Shown one piece after another: positions 1 through 4,894 of a DNA stretch of 6,737 nucleotides. Location of the stretch: NCBI GenBank assembly GCA_031282235.1, contig JAITED010000213.1:1-6737 (forward strand), in the 5' to 3' direction. Source of the DNA: Propionibacteriaceae bacterium (GTDB taxonomy: Bacteria; Actinomycetota; Actinomycetes; Propionibacteriales; Propionibacteriaceae). A program made the translations under genes and the position numbers. Position 1 is the first letter of the stretch, and each line of letters begins with the position of its first letter. A model generated the notes under the pieces. That model saw only the letters and a program-made list of their open reading frames with translations. It searched no databases and had not been told where the DNA came from.

Positions 1-1312
1 CAGGTTTGGTGGCTTTCAGCACCGTATCAACCAACGCCGCCACCCGGTCAAAGTCCTGTTCGTCTAGGCCGCGGGTGGTGAGTGCCGGGGTTCCAAGGCG
101 CACCCCGGAGGTGTACCAAGCGCCGTTCACATCGGCGGGAACCGAGTTGCGATTGCTCACGATGCCCGCTTCCAGCAGGGCACTCTCAGCCTGCCGCCCG
201 GTCAACCCATACGAGTGCTGCACATCCAATAAGCAGAGATGGTTATCGGTGCCGTCGGTGACTAACTTCACCCCGCGCCGCTGCAACCCGGCGGCGAGTG
301 CCTTAGCGTTGGCCGCGATAGCGTGCGCATACGTAACGAACTCGGGTTGCCGCGCCTCAGCGAGCGCTATCGCTTTGGCGGCCATCACATGCCCCAAGGG
401 GCCACCCAACACCATCGGGCACCCCTTGTCCACCGCTGCGGCGTATTCATCATCGCAGAGCACCAAACCGCCGCGCGGGCCCCGTAAACTCTTGTGGGTG
501 GTGGTCGTCACCACCTGCGCCAACCCCACCGGGTTCTCATCTCCAGTGAACACCTTGCCAGCCACCAGCCCCGCAAAGTGCGCCATGTCGGCCAGCAGAG
601 TAGCGCCCACCGAATCGGCAATCTCGCGCATATACGCAAAGTTGATGCGACGTGGATACGCCGAATAGCCTGCCACTAGGATTAACGGCTTGAACTCTTT
701 GACGGCAGCCGCTAGCGCCGCGTAATCGATGAGCCCGCTGGCCGGGTCGGTGCCGTAGGAGCGCTGTTCAAACATCTTGCCGCTGATGTTGTGCCGGAAC
801 CCGTGGGTGAGATGCCCACCCGCGTCCAACGCCATCCCCATCACCCGCTGGTTGCCGAGTTGCTGGCGTAGCCGCGCCCAATCGGACTCGCTGAGGTCAT
901 TTACGGTTTTGGCGTGCAACTCCTCCAGCGCTGGCACCTCAATACGTTGGTTGAGAATCGCCCAATACGCCACCAGGTTTGCGTCAATGCCCGAATGTGG
1001 TTGCACATAGGCGTGGTCGGCTCCGAACAGCGCCTGCGCGTGCTCCGCCGCAACGGCCTCCACGATGTCAACATTCTGGCATCCGGCGTAGAAACGGTGC
1101 CCGATAGTGCCCTCGGCGTATTTATCACTGAGCCAGTTGCCCATGGTGAGCAGCGTGGTGAGGCTGGCGTAGTTTTCACTAGCAATCAGTTTCAGAGATT
1201 CGCGTTGGTCAGTGAGTTCTTGCCGAATGGCGTGGGCGACGCGGGGTTCCACATCTTCAATTAACCCTAAGATGGTGGCGTAAGCGGTGTTGAGCGCAGC
1301 AATGTCTTTCAC
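1..1312 (-). CDS. glyA: Serine hydroxymethyltransferase, long form (3' end off the left edge)
   Basis: This PLP enzyme interconverts serine plus tetrahydrofolate with glycine plus 5,10-methylene-tetrahydrofolate in the cytoplasm. My translation of the minus strand gives 437 codons without a stop. Family blocks seen in order are LKLIASEN (40-47), RFYAGC (73-78), VQPHSG (103-108), GGHLTHG (165-171), DMAHFAGLVAG (242-252) and TTTTHKSLRGPRGG (269-282), with Lys274 as the expected PLP Schiff-base lysine. A segment of roughly 30-40 residues at about 121-158 (from NQRIEVPALE) is absent from the ordinary ~420-residue bacterial enzyme. From memory it matches the ~490-residue form of Chlamydia and some actinobacteria, so perhaps 40-60 C-terminal residues are missing here. 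I chose the GTG at 1312 because it gives a family-like N-terminus and lies 7 nt after a TANNNT hexamer. No in-frame ATG lies between it and the divergent gene. Family assignment is very secure. Confidence 0.97.
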   Translation of the reverse strand, partial: MKDIAALNTAYATILGLIEDVEPRVAHAIRQELTDQRESLKLIASENYASLTTLLTMGNWLSDKYAEGTIGHRFYAGCQNVDIVEAVAAEHAQALFGADHAYVQPHSGIDANLVAYWAILNQRIEVPALEELHAKTVNDLSESDWARLRQQLGNQRVMGMALDAGGHLTHGFRHNISGKMFEQRSYGTDPASGLIDYAALAAAVKEFKPLILVAGYSAYPRRINFAYMREIADSVGATLLADMAHFAGLVAGKVFTGDENPVGLAQVVTTTTHKSLRGPRGGLVLCDDEYAAAVDKGCPMVLGGPLGHVMAAKAIALAEARQPEFVTYAHAIAANAKALAAGLQRRGVKLVTDGTDNHLCLLDVQHSYGLTGRQAESALLEAGIVSNRNSVPADVNGAWYTSGVRLGTPALTTRGLDEQDFDRVAALVDTVLKATKP

Positions 1313-1319
1313 CCCGCAC

Positions 1320-1325
1320 AGCTTA
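1320..1325 (-). promoter_or_regulatory. Predicted -10 of glyA (leaderless)
   Basis: Read on the minus strand this is TAAGCT, which fits TANNNT. It is followed by 7 nt and then the GTG start at 1312, so transcription would begin at or next to the start codon. No convincing Shine-Dalgarno precedes this GTG. The hexamer lies where the -35 of the divergent chorismate mutase promoter would be. Confidence 0.5.
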
Positions 1326-1342
1326 CTAGCTATATCTTCGTT

Positions 1343-1348
1343 TAGACT
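1343..1348 (+). promoter_or_regulatory. Predicted -10 of the chorismate mutase gene (leaderless)
   Basis: TAGACT fits TANNNT and is followed by 6 nt (GCTCCC) and the ATG at 1355. No Shine-Dalgarno is present, so a leaderless mRNA starting at the ATG is the simplest reading. The hexamer is separated by exactly 17 bp from the glyA -10 on the other strand. Confidence 0.5.
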
Positions 1349-1354
1349 GCTCCC

Positions 1355-1663
1355 ATGACCGAAGTGAGACTGGAGCTGAACCAGCTGCGGGAAAGTATTG
1401 ATGCCCGCGACCTAGAGTTGGTGCGGGTGCTGGCGAGCCGGTTTGAGTTGACGCGCCGGGTGGGGGAGTTGAAAGCGGAACACGACCTGCCCCCCAAAGA
1501 CCCGATACGCGAAGCTGAGCATCTGGCGTATCTGCGCCGTATCGCCGAGGAAACCCGGCTCGACCCCGAGTTCGTGACCGCCATCTTTAATGCGGTGATG
1601 GCGCAGGCGGTACGGGAGCATCAGCAGTTACGACAGCAGTCCGACTTTAAGGCTGAAGTCTGA
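1355..1663 (+). CDS. Chorismate mutase, AroQ class (stand-alone, 102 aa)
   Basis: It converts chorismate to prephenate, the branch step to phenylalanine and tyrosine, presumably in the cytoplasm since no signal peptide is visible. The length and all-helical composition fit the small AroQ fold (CM_2), which normally works as a dimer. An ungapped comparison with the E. coli P-protein domain, done from memory, gives active-site equivalents Arg12, Arg29, Lys40, Asp49, Arg52 and Glu53. Two positions differ: Ala85 stands at the usual Ser84 and His89 at the usual Gln88. The ATG start gives the whole domain and lies 6 nt after a TANNNT hexamer. The gene is divergent from glyA with 42 bp between start codons and is not fused to prephenate dehydratase or dehydrogenase. 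AroQ family is secure. Mutase activity is likely but not certain, given the changed residues. Confidence 0.9.
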   Translation: MTEVRLELNQLRESIDARDLELVRVLASRFELTRRVGELKAEHDLPPKDPIREAEHLAYLRRIAEETRLDPEFVTAIFNAVMAQAVREHQQLRQQSDFKAEV

Positions 1664-1691
1664 TTCGGCTCAGACTAGGGTCTGATTCAGC
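1652..1691 (+). terminator. Overlapping hairpins after the chorismate mutase, possible terminator
   Basis: AGTCTGA (1657-1663, containing the TGA stop) pairs with TCAGACT (1670-1676) around a 6-nt loop. TCAGAC (1670-1675) can instead pair with GTCTGA (1680-1685), and GCTGAA (1652-1657) with TTCAGC (1686-1691). No T-tract follows, so this is a weak candidate for intrinsic termination. Confidence 0.35.
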
Positions 1692-1711
1692 GTTTGGTTG
1701 CGGGAGATACC

Positions 1712-1756
1712 ATGGCGTACAACAAGCCGCCGCGGGAAACCACGGAAACTCCATAG
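1712..1756 (+). CDS. Possible 14-codon leader ORF upstream of the ABC genes
   Basis: ATG at 1712 opens a 14-codon frame (MAYNKPPRETTETP) ending at TAG 1754-1756. It has a good Shine-Dalgarno-like GGGAG at 1702-1706, 5 nt before the ATG. It sits in the 109-bp gap before the ABC ATPase gene and ends 16 nt before the ATPase start. I recognise no homologue and no run of a single regulatory amino acid as in classical attenuator peptides. It would be translated only from a transcript starting upstream of 1700, not from the leaderless start proposed for the ATPase gene. It may be chance. Confidence 0.25.
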   Translation: MAYNKPPRETTETP

Positions 1757-1759
1757 CTT

Positions 1760-1765
1760 TAGGAT
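1760..1765 (+). promoter_or_regulatory. Predicted -10 of the ABC transporter operon (leaderless)
   Basis: TAGGAT fits TANNNT and is followed by 7 nt and the ATG at 1773. This decides between the two close in-frame ATGs (1764 and 1773) in favour of 1773, because neither has a usable Shine-Dalgarno. No convincing -35 is visible at the expected distance. Confidence 0.4.
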
Positions 1766-1772
1766 GGCACTT

Positions 1773-2744
1773 ATGACCGACTACCCAGCACTGTCATCGC
1801 CGCCAGCCGCGCCAAATACACAACCCGCAGTCCCCGGTATCTTCGCTAGAAATGTACGACGTACCTTTGGGTCGGTGCTAGCGGTGGCTGACGTATCGTT
1901 CACCGCGCCCGCCGCCGCTGTCACTGCGCTCATCGGCCCCAACGGATCCGGGAAAACCACGCTGTTGTTGATGCTGGCAGGGTTGCTGCGCCCCGATGTG
2001 GGACAGATTAACGTAGCAGGGTTCGATATGGCGCGCTCCAGCTATGAAGCGCGGATTCGTATCGGCTGGATGCCTGACACCTTGGGCACTTGGGATTCCC
2101 TCACCTGCGCCGAGATTTTGACAGGATACGGGCGGGCATACGGCATGAGCAAGGCGTTCGCCACTGAGCGCGCCCACTTCATGCTACGACAGCTGTTTCT
2201 CGCAGAGTACGCGAATGCCCCGGCGCGGGTGCTGTCGCGGGGGCAGAAGCAGCGGTTGGGGTTGGCGCGGGCGTTGGTGCATGACCCGCAGGTGGTGTTG
2301 CTGGACGAACCGGCCTCCGGCCTTGACCCCCGCTCCCGTATTGAACTGCGCGACCTGCTGCGTAGTCTCGCCGATGCGGGCAAGACGGTGCTGGTCAGTT
2401 CCCACGTATTATCCGAACTGGAGGAGATAGCCGACCACTCGGTGTTCTTGCAGCGCGGGCAGAGCATCGACGTACGCGCTATTGAGCGCAACGCCACAGT
2501 GCGCGGCTGGCGCTTGGAAGCGCTGGATCCGGCAGCGCTGCAGGCGTTCTTGAACAGCCGAAACCTGCCGTGGCGACCGGGGTCAGCAGCCACCACCGAA
2601 GTCATCGTCAACCTCCCCGACCAGCAGGCGGCGCTCGCACTGCTGCGGGAAGCCGTCGCCGCCGGGGTGCCGTTGCACACCATCGCCCCGGTATCCGGTC
2701 GGTTGGAAGAAACGTATCTCAGTTTGGACGGAGAACGGCAGTGA
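1773..2744 (+). CDS. ABC transporter ATP-binding protein (ABC-2 exporter type)
   Basis: This is the ATPase subunit that would power the permease encoded next to it, at the inner face of the membrane. In the 323-residue product I see Walker A GPNGSGKT (55-62), signature LSRGQ (154-158), Walker B VVLLDEP (174-180), D-loop SGLD (182-185) and the switch histidine His211 in VSSH. The usual Q-loop glutamine is replaced by Asp102 in IGWMPD, as in a common branch of ABC-2 ATPases. Residues about 245-323 form a C-terminal extension ending in LEETYLSLDG, which resembles the tail of many ABC-2 exporter ATPases. A longer reading from TTG 1698 would add 25 residues with no family likeness, so I prefer ATG 1773. 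The stop overlaps the permease start by 4 bp, indicating one operon. Export is inferred from family; the substrate is unknown. Confidence 0.93.
   Translation: MTDYPALSSPPAAPNTQPAVPGIFARNVRRTFGSVLAVADVSFTAPAAAVTALIGPNGSGKTTLLLMLAGLLRPDVGQINVAGFDMARSSYEARIRIGWMPDTLGTWDSLTCAEILTGYGRAYGMSKAFATERAHFMLRQLFLAEYANAPARVLSRGQKQRLGLARALVHDPQVVLLDEPASGLDPRSRIELRDLLRSLADAGKTVLVSSHVLSELEEIADHSVFLQRGQSIDVRAIERNATVRGWRLEALDPAALQAFLNSRNLPWRPGSAATTEVIVNLPDQQAALALLREAVAAGVPLHTIAPVSGRLEETYLSLDGERQ
2730..2735 (+). promoter_or_regulatory. Ribosome binding site deciding the permease start
   Basis: GGAGAA lies inside the last codons of the ATPase gene, 5 nt before GTG 2741. It supports the GTG that overlaps the ATPase stop (GTGA) rather than in-frame starts further upstream, which would produce a long stretch unlike a membrane protein. 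Confidence 0.7.
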
Positions 2745-3970
2745 ACACTTGGAGGCTCTCTTTTAGCGGCGTGGCTACCGTATTGTCTTTGGAGTTGAGC
2801 CAACGTATCCGCTCCAAAAAGATGTATATCGCGCTGGGTGTGTGGTTCGTGTTCATGGGGTTCATCACTTGGCTGATTAACCAGTTCTTTTACGCAGCGC
2901 TGTATCTCGAAGCTGAGGGCGTGTCTGGGTGGCTGTTCTCCCTGATAACCCTGTTTGTGATGGGGATGAGTTTGTTGGTTGCGCCGGTGTTCAGCGCGTC
3001 GGCCATCGTATCCGACCGGGAGCATGGCGTATTGGCGACGTTGCAGGCCACCAAACTGTCAGCTGTCGAAATCGCCGCCGGTAAGCTCCTCGCTTCTTGG
3101 CTGGTGTCGTTGGCGTTTGTGGTAGTCACCATCCCATACGTCGGATACGCGGTGTGGCTGGGTGGCGTCAGCTTGCAGCAGGTAGCGGTAGCCACTGCAG
3201 TGGTGTTCATCGAAGTGGCGCTCATCTGCACTATCGGGTTGGGGTGGTCGGCGATAACCAGCCGCGCTGTCATCTCCACGGTTTTCACGTATCTGTCGGT
3301 GGCGTTTATGACGGTCATCACGCTGATTATCTTTGCGACAGCCACCGCCATGACGGTAAGCGACGAGCAGGTCTCCGATTGGGAGTTACCCCTGAGCGCA
3401 GAGCGAAGCTACGTCGCTGATTTGAATGCTTGGTTTGCTTCGTCCAGCAACAGCGCTGCCCCGCCCGCGCCGCCGTGGGAACAGTGTGCGTGGGTGGAGC
3501 GCGGGTATTCGTCCAGTATCGCCCATACGGAGTACACCTGGTGGTTGCTGTTGGTGAATCCGTTTGTGATTGTTGCCGATGCCGCTGCCAGCCCCACCGT
3601 GCCACTACAGGATTCAGTTTTGGACAGCACCGACCCGTTGGCGCTCATCAAACTGGGGGTACGCAGCGCCCGTATCGGCGATGCCGCCGGGGCGGATAAC
3701 TGCGGCGCCTCCACCACTTGGCTGGGTGATTATCGTATAGCACCACGCAGCGATGGCACTTTTACGATAACCTCACCCGATGGTATCGCCGTTATCAGCG
3801 CCCCCGGCACGAAGCCGACCTCCCCATTCGCAGGCTACGACATTGATGACCCGGTGTGGCCGTGGGGCATGGCTTCCAACGCGATAATCGCAGCGGCGTT
3901 TTTCTACCTAGCCGTAAGGCGGTTGTCAGTGCCCTACGGTGTGTTGCCGTCGGGGCAGCGGGTTGCCTGA
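2741..3970 (+). CDS. ABC-2 type permease subunit
   Basis: This is the membrane subunit partnering the ATPase just upstream. The 409-residue product has a short basic cytoplasmic N-terminus (IRSKK, 23-27) and hydrophobic segments at roughly 29-51, 65-88, 116-140, 147-172, 180-203 and 377-394. A seventh, weaker one may lie near 266-284. The block SDREHGVLATLQATKLS (91-107) followed by GKLLASW (114-120) is the coupling-helix region typical of ABC-2 permeases, where it usually reads ERE-G. Residues about 205-375 are mostly hydrophilic and would lie outside the membrane. They are rich in Ser, Ala and Pro near 234-245 and contain Cys249 and Cys321, which could form a disulfide. The start is GTG 2741, overlapping the ATPase stop by 4 bp, so the two are probably translationally coupled. 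Substrate cannot be deduced. It ends 15 bp from the convergent ung gene. Confidence 0.88.
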   Translation: MNTWRLSFSGVATVLSLELSQRIRSKKMYIALGVWFVFMGFITWLINQFFYAALYLEAEGVSGWLFSLITLFVMGMSLLVAPVFSASAIVSDREHGVLATLQATKLSAVEIAAGKLLASWLVSLAFVVVTIPYVGYAVWLGGVSLQQVAVATAVVFIEVALICTIGLGWSAITSRAVISTVFTYLSVAFMTVITLIIFATATAMTVSDEQVSDWELPLSAERSYVADLNAWFASSSNSAAPPAPPWEQCAWVERGYSSSIAHTEYTWWLLLVNPFVIVADAAASPTVPLQDSVLDSTDPLALIKLGVRSARIGDAAGADNCGASTTWLGDYRIAPRSDGTFTITSPDGIAVISAPGTKPTSPFAGYDIDDPVWPWGMASNAIIAAAFFYLAVRRLSVPYGVLPSGQRVA

Positions 3971-3989
3971 CGCTTACGTTTTACGTCAG
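3967..3989. terminator. Short hairpin shared by the convergent permease and ung genes
   Basis: CTGACG (3967-3972) and CGTCAG (3984-3989) form a 6-bp stem around an 11-nt loop containing TTTT. The left arm contains the permease stop and the right arm the ung stop, both TGA. It is short for an intrinsic terminator and may only weakly end transcription in either direction. Confidence 0.4.
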
Positions 3990-4669
3990 CGTACTTGCCA
4001 GTCGATAGCGGGCGCTCCTTGCGCCACCAGCGCGTCGTTTACTTGGCTGAAAGGCCGGGAGCCGAAAAAGCCGTTGTGGGCAGAGAGTGGGGAGGGGTGA
4101 GCGCTGGCGATGACGGGCACCCCGGCGGCTTTGAGGCCGGGGGTTAGGGTTTGAGCGTCGCGCCCCCAGAGCACCGCCACCAGCGGGCCGCCGCGCGCGA
4201 TGAGCGCGGAGATGGCGGCACCCGTCACCTGTTCCCAACCTTTTCCCCGGTGCGACGCGGGTTTTCCGGCCTGTACGGTTAGCACTCGGTTCAGCAGCAA
4301 CACCCCCTGCTCAAACCAGCAAGTGAGGTCGCCGTGGGGTGCGGGGGCGATACGTAAATCAGCTTCCAACTCCTGATAGATGTTACGCAGCGACCCCGGC
4401 AGTGGTCGTACCTCCCGGTTGACGGCGAAACTTAAGCCGATGGGATGCCCAGGGTTTGGGTACGGGTCTTGCCCGACCACCAGCACCCGCACCTCAGCCA
4501 ACGGCCTAGTGAAAGCCCGCAAGATGTTGTTCCCAGCGGGCAGATAGTTGCGCCCCGCGGCCACCTCAGCCCGCAAAAACTCGCCCATAGCGTGTATCTG
4601 TGGTTCTTGATAACTAAGCGCCGCTGCCCAATCCGGAGCCATCAGTTCACTAATAGGTCTCGCACCCAT
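3986..4669 (-). CDS. ung: Uracil-DNA glycosylase, family 1
   Basis: It removes uracil from DNA arising by cytosine deamination or dUTP misincorporation, the first step of base excision repair, in the cytoplasm. The 227-residue product has the usual length. It carries the water-activating loop GQDPYPNPGHPIGLSF (66-81) with catalytic Asp68, and the minor-groove/leucine loop HPSPLSAHNGFFGSRPFS (191-208) with catalytic His191. Pro71 replaces the His of the GQDPYH version, which from memory is common in actinobacterial Ung. LLLNRVLTVQAGKPASH (124-140) is the usual uracil-pocket block. The ATG at 4669 gives the full family N-terminus and lies 6 nt after TAATGT, so a leaderless mRNA is likely. The gene is monocistronic by layout: convergent with the permease gene and divergent from the AI-2E gene. 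An imperfect SOS-box-like sequence lies over the expected -35. Confidence 0.97.
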   Translation of the reverse strand: MGARPISELMAPDWAAALSYQEPQIHAMGEFLRAEVAAGRNYLPAGNNILRAFTRPLAEVRVLVVGQDPYPNPGHPIGLSFAVNREVRPLPGSLRNIYQELEADLRIAPAPHGDLTCWFEQGVLLLNRVLTVQAGKPASHRGKGWEQVTGAAISALIARGGPLVAVLWGRDAQTLTPGLKAAGVPVIASAHPSPLSAHNGFFGSRPFSQVNDALVAQGAPAIDWQVR

Positions 4670-4675
4670 GTGACG

Positions 4676-4681
4676 ACATTA
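4676..4681 (-). promoter_or_regulatory. Predicted -10 of ung (leaderless)
   Basis: On the minus strand this reads TAATGT, followed by 6 nt and the ATG at 4669. No Shine-Dalgarno precedes the ATG. At 17-bp spacing the -35 position reads TTCGTA, a poor match to TTGACA. Confidence 0.5.
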
Positions 4682-4700
4682 GTCGCCCCGCGCCGTATTA

Positions 4701-4714
4701 CGAAGTGGCATTCG
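4701..4714. promoter_or_regulatory. Imperfect LexA/SOS-box-like palindrome upstream of ung
   Basis: CGAA-N6-TTCG has the spacing of the Gram-positive/actinobacterial LexA box (CGAAC-N4-GTTCG), but the conserved inner C and G are replaced by G and A. It lies inside a larger imperfect hairpin with arms CCGTATT (4693-4699) and AATACGG (4717-4723). It would overlap the -35 of the predicted ung promoter. Because the inner positions fail, LexA binding is uncertain. Confidence 0.25.
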
Positions 4715-4750
4715 AAAATACGGACGCCCCCTTACCTCTGCCTACGCTCT

Positions 4751-4762
4751 CGTTTGTAAACG
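4751..4762. promoter_or_regulatory. Short palindrome in the ung/AI-2E intergenic region, possible operator
   Basis: CGTTT and AAACG form perfect 5-bp arms around GT. It lies 23 bp upstream of a -10-like TATCCT (4785-4790) that could serve the AI-2E gene. No regulator family can be assigned from so short a site. Confidence 0.2.
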
Positions 4763-4784
4763 TCGCTTTATACGCAAGTGGCGG

Positions 4785-4790
4785 TATCCT
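4785..4790 (+). promoter_or_regulatory. Candidate -10 for the AI-2E family gene
   Basis: TATCCT is a reasonable -10 hexamer in the only gap upstream of the AI-2E gene. It would give a 5' untranslated region of about 90 nt, unlike the leaderless layout of the neighbouring genes. TAGTTT (4843-4848) is an alternative. Neither has a clear -35. Confidence 0.3.
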
Positions 4791-4801
4791 AGCTGACGAG
4801 G

Positions 4802-4894
4802 ATGGGTGTCGTATTAAGACAAGCTGAATCATTAAGTTTCGGTAGTTTTAGAAGTGGGAGAACCGGGCGTATGAGAAAGTGGAGTAATGGCTGA
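4802..4894 (+). CDS. Possible 30-codon ORF overlapping the AI-2E gene start
   Basis: ATG 4802 opens a 30-codon basic frame (MGVVLRQAES...KWSNG) ending at TGA 4892-4894, 8 nt inside the AI-2E gene in a different frame. The overlap could couple translation of the two. There is no properly spaced Shine-Dalgarno, only GAGG immediately before the ATG, and no recognisable homologue. It may be chance. Confidence 0.18.
   Translation: MGVVLRQAESLSFGSFRSGRTGRMRKWSNG

Noticed and set aside
6..668. Open frame of 220 codons on the plus strand
   Set aside because: It is antisense to glyA, whose conserved SHMT motifs are unmistakable on the minus strand. The plus-strand product is low-complexity Ser/Ala/Pro-rich with no family likeness.
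1698..1772. Upstream TTG start extending the ABC ATPase by 25 residues
   Set aside because: The added residues (MREIPWRTTSRRG...) match no ABC family N-terminus and no Shine-Dalgarno is suitably placed. ATG 1773 has the leaderless -10 spacing.
2570..2740. Upstream ATG start for the permease giving a 57-residue longer protein
   Set aside because: The extension is hydrophilic, overlaps the ATPase gene in another frame and lacks family likeness. GTG 2741 with its ribosome site and GTGA overlap is far better.
2042..3025. Open frame of 327 codons on the minus strand
   Set aside because: It runs antisense through both ABC genes, and its translation is Arg/Ser-rich without motifs, the usual shadow of high-G+C coding DNA.
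4279..4287. TTAGCACTC, identical to one half of the CIRCE heat-shock operator
   Set aside because: The second half (GAGTGCTAA after 9 nt) is absent, and the site lies inside the ung coding region, far from the groEL promoter. It is a chance match.
4810..4840. Weak inverted repeat TGTC...GACA near the AI-2E gene
   Set aside because: The arms are only 4 bp around a 7-nt loop, which is expected by chance.
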